Shown one piece after another: positions 1-5,092 of a stretch of 5,092 nt of DNA. Origin of the DNA: JAIRTY01 sp050257395 (GTDB taxonomy: Bacteria; Actinomycetota; Actinomycetes; Streptosporangiales; Streptosporangiaceae). The position numbers and the translations under genes are program-made. The notes under the pieces are model-generated. The model had not been told where the DNA came from, did no database searches, and saw nothing but the letters and a program-made list of their open reading frames with translations. Numbering within the stretch: the first letter of the stretch is position 1; each line of letters starts with the position of its first letter. The stretch spans positions 1 through 5,092 of the forward strand of contig JBLMWU010000092.1 in NCBI GenBank assembly GCA_050257395.1, in the 5' to 3' direction.

Positions 1-31
1 CGCTGACCTGCCCACCCGTGGGCGGTCAGCG
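1..31 (-). terminator. Strong hairpin overlapping the stop of the small membrane protein gene
   Basis: CGCTGACC at 1-8 pairs perfectly with GGTCAGCG at 24-31. Inside it GCCCAC (10-15) pairs with GTGGGC (18-23), leaving a single bulged T at 9 and a 2-base loop. The minus-strand stop codon (26-28) lies in the stem. The position at the end of a probable four-gene operon suggests a transcription terminator. No U-tract can be judged because the window ends here. It could also serve a converging gene to the left that is not visible. Confidence 0.5.
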
Positions 32-196
32 GGCCGGCCGCCTGCCGCGGCGGCGGCCGAAGCGGGCCCCCACGTAGATCAGGTCGGCGACCAGCACGAC
101 CGCGCCGATGATCAGCAGGTAGAAGAGGCCCTTGACCAGCAGGCCGGCGATCCCCAGCCCGATCGCCGCCATGACCAGCAGCAGGAACAGGATCAT
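26..196 (-). CDS. Small hydrophobic two-helix membrane protein (56 aa)
   Basis: The ATG at 196 opens a 56-residue frame closed by TGA at 26-28. Residues 2-20 (MILFLLLVMAAIGLGIAGLL at the start) and about 23-42 are two hydrophobic stretches joined by a short turn containing Lys22, so a helical hairpin in the plasma membrane is likely. The tail from residue 45 is strongly basic (RFGRRRGRR), which by the positive-inside rule puts the C-terminus in the cytoplasm. GAGGGGG at 202-208, five bases before the ATG, is a good Shine-Dalgarno and supports the start. It begins 30 bases after the PRC-barrel stop, so the two are probably co-transcribed. It resembles the short 'hydrophobic protein' genes common in actinomycetes, which have no assigned function; that likeness rests on size and composition only. 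The function is unknown. Confidence 0.75.
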   Translation of the reverse strand: MILFLLLVMAAIGLGIAGLLVKGLFYLLIIGAVVLVADLIYVGARFGRRRGRRPAR

Positions 197-226
197 CTGC
201 GCCCCCTCGCGCCGCGGGCGGACATG

Positions 227-583
227 TCAGCGGCGGGCGAGCCGGCGCTCCCCGCCCGTCCCCGCCTGGTAGCTGAGGTCGTAGTGCTCGAACACGGCCG
301 GCTCGCCGCCGGCCGGCAGCTCCCCGTCGGTGCCGATGGAGGGCGCGTTCTTCACCCTGTTCTTGGCGTGCGAGACCTTCACGTAGCTGGGCCCGACGGT
401 CGCCCCGTCCAGCGGCACGAACACCAGCCGCCGCCTGGTCGGCACGCCAACCGTGACGGTCGCGAAGGTGGGCTGGTCGCTGGCCGTGTCCACGTAGATG
501 GACTCCAGCGTCCCGATCTTGCTGCCGCGGCTGTCCACCACGTCCCGGCCGCGCCACGCGCGGATGTCATCGGCCTCGAACAT
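227..583 (-). CDS. PRC-barrel domain protein (118 aa)
   Basis: The protein starts MFEADDIRAWRGRDVVDSRG and continues with SKIGTLESIYVDTASDQPTF, the typical opening of a PRC-barrel: a G-x-x-V-x-D turn, then K-I-G-x-L-E and a D-x-x-x-x-x-P-x-F strand. The second half (RRLVFVPLDGATVG, then YVKVSHAKNRVKNAPSI at about 67-83) supplies the remaining beta strands. The tail has the E-x-x-V-F-x-H-Y pattern (residues 94-101) found in actinobacterial members. There is no signal peptide or membrane helix, so it is cytoplasmic. PRC-barrels are small beta-barrel modules first described in the H subunit of the photosynthetic reaction centre and in the RNA-processing protein RimM; in actinomycetes the stand-alone form has no established role. 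ATG 583 is chosen because the family begins at the FEADD block, but GTG 586 and TTG 589 are in frame. It lies 31 bases after the MMPL stop and 30 before the small membrane protein. Confidence 0.9.
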   Translation of the reverse strand: MFEADDIRAWRGRDVVDSRGSKIGTLESIYVDTASDQPTFATVTVGVPTRRRLVFVPLDGATVGPSYVKVSHAKNRVKNAPSIGTDGELPAGGEPAVFEHYDLSYQAGTGGERRLARR

Positions 584-590
584 CACCAAA

Positions 591-605
591 CCCCCTGCTC
601 CTCCT
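591..605 (-). promoter_or_regulatory. Double ribosome binding site before the PRC-barrel gene
   Basis: The minus strand carries AGGAGGAG (598-605) followed by a GGGGG run (591-595). AGGAGGAG is 8 bases before TTG 589, 11 before GTG 586 and 14 before ATG 583. The G-run is 7 bases before ATG 583 and only 1 before TTG 589. The spacing therefore does not settle the start alone; protein similarity favours the ATG. The site begins 9 bases after the MMPL stop codon, which fits operon translation. Confidence 0.55.
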
Positions 606-614
606 GGTCATCCC

Positions 615-3038
615 CTACCCGGCGGCGGCCTTTTCAGACGGGCTGACCGGTTCCGCCCCTGCGCCCGGTTCAGCCCTGGCGGCCGGGGTGCGCCCTGCCG
701 ATTCCCGCTGCCCGCCGGGCCAACGCCCCGCCCGGCCGAAAAGGGTCACCAGAGCGGGAACCAGCATCGAGCGCACCACGAGGGCGTCGATGAGGACACC
801 GGCCGCCATGGCGGCCGCCAGCTCGCGGAACTGCGCCAGCGGGATCACCGCCAGCAGGGCGAAGCTCGCGGCCAGGGCGAGGCCGGCGATGGTGATGGCG
901 CGGGAGGCACGCGGCGCGGCGATCGCGACCGCCTCGCGCAGCGGCCGGCGGCGCGCCTCCTCCCAGATCCGGCCCACCACGAACACGTTGTAGTCCGATC
1001 CGAGGGATACCAGCAGCACCGCGACGGCGAACGGCACGTAGTACACCAGGCCCTCGTAGCCGAGCAGGCCCTGGAAGACCCACACGGTCACGCCGAGGGC
1101 GGCCACCAGCGCCAGCACGCTCGCGGCCAGCAGGTACACGGGCGCGAGCAGCGCCCGCAGGAACACCGCCAGCAGCAGCGCGGTCACCAGCAGCACGGCC
1201 AGGGCGATGCGGCCGATGTCGGCGGCGGTCGCGTCGATCGACCCGGCGGTCAGCGCGCTCTCCCCGCCGACCTCGAACCGCACCCCGGTGAGCCCGGCGG
1301 ACCGGGCCAGCGAGGGCAGCGCCCGCTGCAGCGCCCGCACCCTGCCGACCGCCACCGGTCCCAGCGGGTCGGTGCGCTCGATCACCGCGAACCGGGCGGC
1401 GTCGCCGGTCCGGGCCACCATCAGGTGCAGCGGCGCGGCCGCGGGCGGCAGGCTCGCCGGGCCCACCACCGCCGCGGTTCCCGGCGCCCGGGCGAGCTCG
1501 CGCTGCAGCCGCCCGAGCGCCCCGGCCTGCCCGGCCACGCCCGGCCCGAGCACCAGCACCTCGGTGGGCGACAGGATCCCCGGCACGAAGCCGCGGGCGG
1601 CGGCCGCGGCGGCCCGGGACGGCCCGGCGCTGGCAGGCAGCTCACCGATCAGCGGCGAGCCCAGCCGCAGGCCGCGCACGCCCCACGCGGCGATCGCCAG
1701 GCTGGCCACGCACGCCGCCACCACCACCAGCGCCAGCGGCCGGGCGGTGGCGAGCCGGCCGGGCCGCTCTGCCCGCCGCCGCCGGGGCAGCCAGCGCGCC
1801 CGGCCGCCGGAGCCGTCCGCGCCGTCCGCATCGCCCGCGCCGCCAGCCTGGCCCGCGCCGTCGCGGCGGCGGACCGCGCCGCGCAGCCCGGCGGGCAGTG
1901 GCCGGAAGAGCAGGCCGCCGAAGATGGCGATCAGCGCCGGGGCCAGGGTCATCGACACCGCCATGGCCGTCAGCACGGTGAGAGCCAGCCCGGGGCCGAA
2001 CGCACGCAGCAGCTGCATGTGCGCGACCGCCAGGGCGGCGGTGCCCGCCGCGACGACCAGGCCGGCGGTCAGGATGATCGGGGCGTACTCGGCGGTGGTG
2101 AGCCGCGCCGCCTGCAGCCGCGGCAGGCCCTCGGCCAGCCGCGTGCGCATCCCGGTGAGGAAGAACACCGAGTAGTCCGTGGTGACCCCGAGCAGCAGGA
2201 CCACCAGCACCGGCTCCAGGTCCGGCGGGATCAGCACGCCCATCCTGGCTGCGGTCCACGCCACCACGCGCACCGCCAGCAGGTAGCCGGTGGCGGCACA
2301 CAGCAGGGTGGCGAGCGGCGCCCCCACCGACCGGAAGTACAGGCCCACGATCAGCGCGATGGCCGCCAGCGTGGCGGCCTCCACCCAGGGCAGGTAGCGC
2401 GCGATGATCAGGCCCTGCGCGTACCGGGCCGGGACCGGGCCGGTCACTCCCGCCAGGTGGTCGCGGGGGGCGCCGGCGTAGCGGCGGGCGTACGCCTGCC
2501 CGCCCGCGGCTTGCGCCGCGATGGAGGTGCCGGGCCGGAAGTACAGGAACGTGATGACGGTGGTGGACCGCTGCCGGGAGCCCGGGAAGAGCCCGCCGGT
2601 GTTGGCCACCGGCAGCGCGCCGGCCAGCCCGGGGACGGCCCGGGCCTGACCCCGGTCCACCGCGGCCGCGTTCCGGGCGGCCTGCGCCTGGATGCCCAGC
2701 GGCAGCCGGTGCGGGTCCGCCTGCACCACGGCGACCGGGGCGCTGAGCGGAAAGCGGAAGAGCCGGGTGGCGTCGATTTCGGCGCGGACCGCCGGGGATC
2801 CCCGCGGGATCAGGTCGGCCACCCCGCCGGACGGGGCCAGCGACGGCAGGTAGAGCACGGCCAGCACGGCGGCGGCGAGCCAGCCCAGCAGGATGGGGTA
2901 GCGCAGCGCCACCACCGCGAACGCATAGGCGCGGGCCGGCCAGCCAACCGCGGGCCGCGGGCGCGGCGGCGCTGGCGGGCCCTCCGCTGGCGGGCCGGCC
3001 GCTGGCGGGCCGGCCGCCGGCCGGGTTAACCACGTCAT
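615..3038 (-). CDS. MMPL family (RND superfamily) transporter, 807 aa
   Basis: This is a proton-driven exporter of the MMPL branch of the RND superfamily, a family known mainly for moving lipids and lipid-like compounds across the plasma membrane. It shows the duplicated layout of six plus six helices. A first helix (about 47-64) precedes an outer loop domain (65-212). Helices near 215-234, 238-262, 275-295, 318-340 and 347-378 follow, then a low-complexity cytoplasmic linker (379-432). Helix 7 (433-452) precedes a second outer domain (453-606), and five more helices run from about 609 to 769. Both Asp-Tyr pairs expected in the proton pathway are present: D288-Y289 in GVTTDYSVFF and D682-Y683 in GSDYNVFVVGR. 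The N-terminal 33 residues are Pro/Ala/Gly-rich, and the tail after 770 is hydrophilic. AGGGG at 3044-3048, five bases before ATG 3038, supports the start. It lies 71 bases after the lipoprotein gene. The substrate cannot be read from the sequence; lipid, pigment or natural product export are all possible. Confidence 0.95.
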   Translation of the reverse strand: MTWLTRPAAGPPAAGPPAEGPPAPPRPRPAVGWPARAYAFAVVALRYPILLGWLAAAVLAVLYLPSLAPSGGVADLIPRGSPAVRAEIDATRLFRFPLSAPVAVVQADPHRLPLGIQAQAARNAAAVDRGQARAVPGLAGALPVANTGGLFPGSRQRSTTVITFLYFRPGTSIAAQAAGGQAYARRYAGAPRDHLAGVTGPVPARYAQGLIIARYLPWVEAATLAAIALIVGLYFRSVGAPLATLLCAATGYLLAVRVVAWTAARMGVLIPPDLEPVLVVLLLGVTTDYSVFFLTGMRTRLAEGLPRLQAARLTTAEYAPIILTAGLVVAAGTAALAVAHMQLLRAFGPGLALTVLTAMAVSMTLAPALIAIFGGLLFRPLPAGLRGAVRRRDGAGQAGGAGDADGADGSGGRARWLPRRRRAERPGRLATARPLALVVVAACVASLAIAAWGVRGLRLGSPLIGELPASAGPSRAAAAAARGFVPGILSPTEVLVLGPGVAGQAGALGRLQRELARAPGTAAVVGPASLPPAAAPLHLMVARTGDAARFAVIERTDPLGPVAVGRVRALQRALPSLARSAGLTGVRFEVGGESALTAGSIDATAADIGRIALAVLLVTALLLAVFLRALLAPVYLLAASVLALVAALGVTVWVFQGLLGYEGLVYYVPFAVAVLLVSLGSDYNVFVVGRIWEEARRRPLREAVAIAAPRASRAITIAGLALAASFALLAVIPLAQFRELAAAMAAGVLIDALVVRSMLVPALVTLFGRAGRWPGGQRESAGRTPAARAEPGAGAEPVSPSEKAAAG
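1803..1859 (-). repeat. Low-complexity Gly/Ala/Asp linker in the MMPL protein
   Basis: Residues 394-412 of the MMPL protein (GAGQAGGAGDADGADGSGG) form a flexible acidic Gly/Ala/Asp stretch between helix 6 and helix 7, followed by a basic patch (RARWLPRRRRAERPGR). The DNA shows short degenerate repeats such as GCCGTCCGC repeated at about 1812-1829. The position matches the central cytoplasmic loop between the two MMPL halves, where length varies widely in the family. Confidence 0.5.
2971..3015. repeat. Three tandem 15-base repeats at the 5' end of the MMPL gene
   Basis: GCTGGCGGGCCGGCC occurs at 2986-3000 and 3001-3015 as exact copies. A variant (GCTGGCGGGCCCTCC) sits at 2971-2985, and a partial GCCGGCCGG follows at 3016-3024. 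The unit is a multiple of three and encodes tandem GPPAA/GPPAE/GPPAP pentapeptides in the cytoplasmic tail before helix 1, so gain or loss of a copy would keep the frame. Confidence 0.9.
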
Positions 3039-3091
3039 GCCGGCCCCTGCTACCCGGGCGCCGCGTTATTACCCTTTTCGGGCGGTATGGC

Positions 3092-3115
3092 GGCTGGCCG
3101 GCGCCGGGCTCAGCC
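3092..3115 (-). terminator. Imperfect hairpin at the lipoprotein stop codon (possible attenuator)
   Basis: GGCTG (3092-3096) pairs with CAGCC (3111-3115). After a bulged T at 3110, GCC (3097-3099) pairs with GGC (3107-3109), leaving a 7-base GC loop. The stop codon (3110-3112) lies in the stem. No T-run follows on the minus strand, so a classical intrinsic terminator is not supported. It may be a partial terminator that lowers MMPL expression relative to the lipoprotein, an mRNA end protector, or chance in such GC-rich DNA. Confidence 0.3.
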
Positions 3116-4246
3116 TGGGCGCATGAACACGACGTGGCCCTCGACGTGGGCGACTGCCGGGCCGTCCCCGATCTCGCGGACCGTGCAGCTGGCCGAGCAG
3201 CGCACCAGGATGCTCCGCGCCCCGCCCTCGGCGACCATCAGCAGATCGCCCGGGCGGGCGCCTGCCCGCAGCAGCCCGGCGCCGGGCATCCGCAGGATGG
3301 TCTCCGTGCCCGGGTGCGGGCTGCCGGGGGTGCGGCGGTCGGCGACGTAGGCGGACCAGCCGGGGCCGAAGCCGGGCGGGATGAACGCGCCGGTCTCGAC
3401 GCCGAGGTCATGCCCGTGCGGGATCCCGGAGCGGGCCATCAGCACCACCTGGCCGGCCGGGCTGATCGCGTAGATGCGGCCGGTCAGCTCGTCGCTGGTG
3501 ACGAGGTCACCGCCGAAGGCGCCGAACGAGCGCGGCGCGACCGCGATCCCGCCCTCCATCTGCGGCAGGCTGCGGGAGATGACCGTCCGCCGGCCAGCAC
3601 AGTCGAAGGCGAACAGGGTGGCGCGCCCGTTGACCGCCGAGGTGACCAGCAGCCGGTGGCCGAACCGGCCGGTGTTGTCGTAGGTGATCCCGTTCGGGAA
3701 CGTGTTCGGCAGGCTGGCGAACGGGCGGGCCCGCCCGGCGCTGCTGACCTCGGTCACGCCCGGGTTGACCCGGGTCCGCAGCGCGAACACCGATCCGGCG
3801 CGGAAGGAGCAGCCCGCGCCGGGCACCGCCGCACCCGGCACCACCGCCAGGTAGGGCTCGCCGCCCAGCCGGGTGGTGTAGCCGCCCGGCCCGCTGGCGA
3901 ACGGCGACACCGCCCCGGAACTGCTCAGCCGCACCATCCGCCCGCCCGCGGCCACGGTGACGCTGCTGCTGCCCCCGGCCGGCCCGGCCAGGTCGACCAC
4001 CCCGGTGACGAACCGGTACCTGGCCCAGTGCGCCGGCCGGGCGCTGCCCGGTGCGGACCCGGCGCCGCCGGGGGCGGCGTGCGGCGCAGACTGGCAGCCC
4101 GCGGCGAGCACGGCCGCCGCGGCCAGCGCGGCACCGGCCAGCGGCAACCGGACCCGGCGGGCGCGGGCCCGGGCTGCGGCGGGTGCGGGGCGGGCGGCCC
4201 GGGCGGGCCGGGTGCGGACGGACGCGGGAGGCCGGTGTGCGGTCAC
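3110..4246 (-). CDS. Secreted lipoprotein with beta-propeller-like (NHL/SMP-30-like) domain, 378 aa
   Basis: The N-terminus has an Arg-rich region (about 1-33, with R30-R31), a hydrophobic core (LPLAGAALAAAAVLAAG) and a VLAAGC lipobox. Cys51 should be the lipidated first residue of the mature protein, anchored outside the plasma membrane. A low-complexity Ala/Gly/Pro/Ser linker (about 53-72) leads to a domain of roughly 300 residues. Its blocks include FPNGITYDNTGRFGHRLLVT (183-202), EGGIAVAP (231-238), GGDLVTSDELTGRIYAISPA (245-264), GHDLGVETGAFIPPGF (278-293) and GDLLMVAEGG (333-342). These repeated strand-turn units with Asp/Gly turns look like an NHL or SMP-30 type beta-propeller. Four cysteines in the domain (146, 216, 350, 354) could form disulphides. 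No catalytic set is clear, so a binding or scaffold role is as likely as an enzyme. GTG 4246 is chosen because it is the last GTG or ATG before the signal peptide and sits just after a -10-like box. The stop is 71 bases before the MMPL start. Confidence 0.85.
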   Translation of the reverse strand: MTAHRPPASVRTRPARAARPAPAAARARARRVRLPLAGAALAAAAVLAAGCQSAPHAAPGGAGSAPGSARPAHWARYRFVTGVVDLAGPAGGSSSVTVAAGGRMVRLSSSGAVSPFASGPGGYTTRLGGEPYLAVVPGAAVPGAGCSFRAGSVFALRTRVNPGVTEVSSAGRARPFASLPNTFPNGITYDNTGRFGHRLLVTSAVNGRATLFAFDCAGRRTVISRSLPQMEGGIAVAPRSFGAFGGDLVTSDELTGRIYAISPAGQVVLMARSGIPHGHDLGVETGAFIPPGFGPGWSAYVADRRTPGSPHPGTETILRMPGAGLLRAGARPGDLLMVAEGGARSILVRCSASCTVREIGDGPAVAHVEGHVVFMRPG

Positions 4247-4258
4247 GGTCGAAGGGTA
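4247..4258 (-). promoter_or_regulatory. Putative leaderless promoter -10 for the lipoprotein gene
   Basis: On the minus strand the hexamer TACCCT (4253-4258) fits the actinobacterial TANNNT -10 consensus. It lies six bases before GTG 4246, so transcription would start at or next to the start codon. No Shine-Dalgarno is present in the 20 bases before the GTG, which fits a leaderless mRNA. No good -35 is seen; CGTTCC at 4276-4281 is the best at 17-base spacing. Confidence 0.45.
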
Positions 4259-4322
4259 CGGCCCAGGGCGCCGCGGGAACGCACGATCGCCCCCGGATCG
4301 CCCGGTTCTGCCGGAGACCGGA

Positions 4323-4338
4323 CCGGCCGGCCGGCCGG
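4323..4338. repeat. (CCGG)4 tandem repeat in the divergent intergenic region
   Basis: Four uninterrupted CCGG units form a self-complementary 16-base tract between the divergent genes, about 75 bases upstream of the lipoprotein start. It can fold on itself in single-stranded form and contains several overlapping GGCC and CCGG sites. No function can be assigned. Confidence 0.6.
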
Positions 4339-4397
4339 CTCCTGCCCGCGCGGCGGCTGCCGGTCCGGCCACGGCTGCCCGCTGTCCCTTCGTTCCC

Positions 4398-4431
4398 GGT
4401 AATTCCGTTTTTTGCCAGTACCGGCAGGTAA
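4398..4431 (+). promoter_or_regulatory. AT-richer island with dyad TGCC-N6-GGCA, candidate operator
   Basis: TGCCAGTACCGGCA (4413-4426) is a 14-base inverted repeat with one mismatched pair (A4417/C4422). It lies just after a T6 run (4408-4413) in the least GC-rich stretch of the region. GGTAA occurs at 4398-4402 and again at 4427-4431, 29 bases apart, close to three helical turns. If transcription starts at 4466 the dyad covers about -53 to -40, a common place for an activator or repressor. This is inferred from symmetry and position only; no regulator is encoded in the window. Confidence 0.35.
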
Positions 4432-4441
4432 CCCCCGGATC

Positions 4442-5092
4442 ATGAGTATCGCTAGCCTTGGCTTCATGACCGCGTATCCCTATGCCGGCCGGTTCCCGGT
4501 CTACCGCGCCCTGCCCGAGCACGGGCGCAGCCGCGAGGACGTGCTGGCCGAGCTGGCCTCGATCGCCGCGGAGGAGGACGCCTTCTGGGAGACCGGGCGC
4601 TGCTCCGGCACCATGTACTGCGGCGATCACGGCCACTACGACTTCATGACCGAGGCATTCGGCCGGTTCGCCCACGTCAACGCGCTGCAGCGGGACATGT
4701 GCCCGAGCATGACCAAGTTCGAGGGCGAGATCATCGCGATGGTCCTGGACGTCCTGAACGCCAGCGCGGTCACCGACGGGACCCCCGCCGGGATCGTGAC
4801 CACCGGCGGCACCGGCAGCATCCTGCACGCGGTGCTCGCCTACCGGGAGTGGGCCCGCAGGGAGAAGGGGGTCACCACCCCCAACGTGATCAAGCCGGAG
4901 ACCGGCCATCCGGCCTTCGACAAGGCCTGCCACCTGTTCGGGATCGAGCTGCGCAAGGCGCCGGTGGACCAGGTCACCACCCAGGTGGACGTGGACTGGG
5001 TGGCGGACCACCTCGACGCCGGCACGGTCGCTGTGATCGGCTCCGCCTGCAACTACGGCTACGGCACCATCGACCCGATCAGCGACCTGTCG
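4442..5092 (+). CDS. PLP-dependent decarboxylase, sphingosine-1-phosphate lyase-like (5' part, truncated by window)
   Basis: From ATG 4442 the frame stays open for 217 codons to the window edge; the 3' part is missing. The sequence follows the group II PLP decarboxylase / sphingosine-1-phosphate lyase pattern. SGTMYCGDHGHYDFM (55-69) matches the family's SG-x-x-Y-x-GD block, and VNALQRDMCPSMTKFEGEI (79-97) matches the N-x-L-x-x-D-x-x-PS-x-x-x-x-E-x-E helix. IVTTGGTGSILHA (118-130) is the cofactor-phosphate loop, ETGHPAFDKA (153-162) holds the His expected to stack on PLP (H156), and GSACNYGYGTIDPI (200-213) matches the GSAP-x-x-P-x-G-x-x-DPI block. The PLP-binding lysine lies beyond the window. 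No N-terminal membrane helix is seen, so it should be soluble and cytosolic, unlike eukaryotic S1P lyases. The substrate is unknown: a phosphorylated long-chain base or an amino acid are both possible. In-frame ATG 4466 (209 codons in the window) may be the true start because a -10-like box sits just before it. The gene is divergent from the lipoprotein operon. Confidence 0.88.
   Translation, partial: MSIASLGFMTAYPYAGRFPVYRALPEHGRSREDVLAELASIAAEEDAFWETGRCSGTMYCGDHGHYDFMTEAFGRFAHVNALQRDMCPSMTKFEGEIIAMVLDVLNASAVTDGTPAGIVTTGGTGSILHAVLAYREWARREKGVTTPNVIKPETGHPAFDKACHLFGIELRKAPVDQVTTQVDVDWVADHLDAGTVAVIGSACNYGYGTIDPISDLS
4453..4465 (+). promoter_or_regulatory. Putative leaderless promoter -10 for the PLP enzyme gene (favours ATG 4466)
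   Basis: TAGCCT (4453-4458) fits the TANNNT -10 pattern, and seven bases separate it from ATG 4466, so the transcript could begin at that A. No Shine-Dalgarno precedes either ATG 4442 or ATG 4466; the nearest purine-rich match is CAGG at 4425-4428. If this box is used, ATG 4442 lies upstream of the transcript and the protein starts MTAYPYAGRF. No convincing -35 is visible. Confidence 0.4.

Noticed and set aside
1207..2175. Plus-strand 322-codon open frame
   Set aside because: It is antisense to the MMPL gene and composed of Ser/Ala/Arg/Pro low complexity; no ribosome binding site or recognisable motif.
498..3029. Plus-strand 843-codon open frame
   Set aside because: It is antisense to the MMPL gene. 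The product is almost all Arg, Gln, His, Gly and Pro with no domain, and it begins inside the PRC-barrel gene. It is a GC-rich shadow.
1642..3033. Minus-strand 463-codon open frame
   Set aside because: It overlaps the MMPL gene in another frame, with Pro/Arg/Gly-rich low-complexity product and no family features.
4145..4147. TTG as an alternative start of the lipoprotein just before its hydrophobic core
   Set aside because: It would leave a signal peptide with no positive charge and has no Shine-Dalgarno. The GTG start keeps the Arg-rich n-region.
3134..4402. Plus-strand 422-codon open frame
   Set aside because: It is antisense to the lipoprotein gene, Gly/Arg/Ala-rich without domains. The opposite strand has a lipobox and ordered beta-strand blocks.
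4412..4417. TTGCCA as a -35 box for the PLP enzyme gene
   Set aside because: At 17-18 base spacing the -10 would be CCGGAT or CGGATC, which do not fit TANNNT, and the better -10 (4453-4458) is too far away.
4247..5011. N-terminal extension of the lipoprotein frame up to an ATG at 5011
   Set aside because: The extension runs antisense through the PLP enzyme gene and would bury the signal peptide and lipobox inside the protein. GTG 4246 is the sensible start.
1..5092. tRNA, rRNA, CRISPR array, insertion sequence or attachment site
   Set aside because: No regular repeat-spacer pattern, transposase motif, paired terminal repeats or tRNA-like fold was found on reading both strands; this was by eye, not by covariance search.

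Overview
The window is extremely GC-rich, with codons that mostly end in G or C. It carries an MMPL-type exporter, a PRC-barrel protein and a lipoprotein with a VLAAGC lipobox. This points to a high-GC actinomycete; I cannot name the genus from the sequence. Nearly all long open frames in other phases are GC shadows (Arg/Gln/His/Gly-rich, no domains) and are left out.

Layout, left to right: a strong hairpin at the left edge overlaps the stop of a 56-residue two-helix membrane protein (26-196, minus). Next come a 118-residue PRC-barrel protein (227-583, minus), an 807-residue MMPL/RND transporter (615-3038, minus) and a 378-residue secreted lipoprotein that looks like a beta-propeller (3110-4246, minus). 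After a divergent intergenic region of about 195-220 bases, the window ends inside the N-terminal part of a PLP-dependent decarboxylase of the sphingosine-1-phosphate lyase type (from 4442 or 4466, plus, truncated at 5092).

The four minus-strand genes are read lipoprotein, MMPL, PRC-barrel, small membrane protein. Their gaps are 71, 31 and 30 bases, so they probably form one envelope-related transcription unit, possibly with an extra start before the MMPL gene. The divergent region holds -10-like hexamers placed 6-7 bases before the start codon on both sides (TACCCT before GTG 4246, TAGCCT before ATG 4466). Neither start has a convincing Shine-Dalgarno, so leaderless transcripts are likely. 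An imperfect 14-base dyad at 4413-4426 could be an operator.

No RNA gene, mobile element or CRISPR array was seen, and no clearly new system. The points most worth following are the altered motifs of the PLP enzyme, its pairing with a lipid-type exporter cluster, the paired leaderless promoters, the 15-base tandem repeat in the MMPL N-terminus, and the hairpins that overlap two stop codons.
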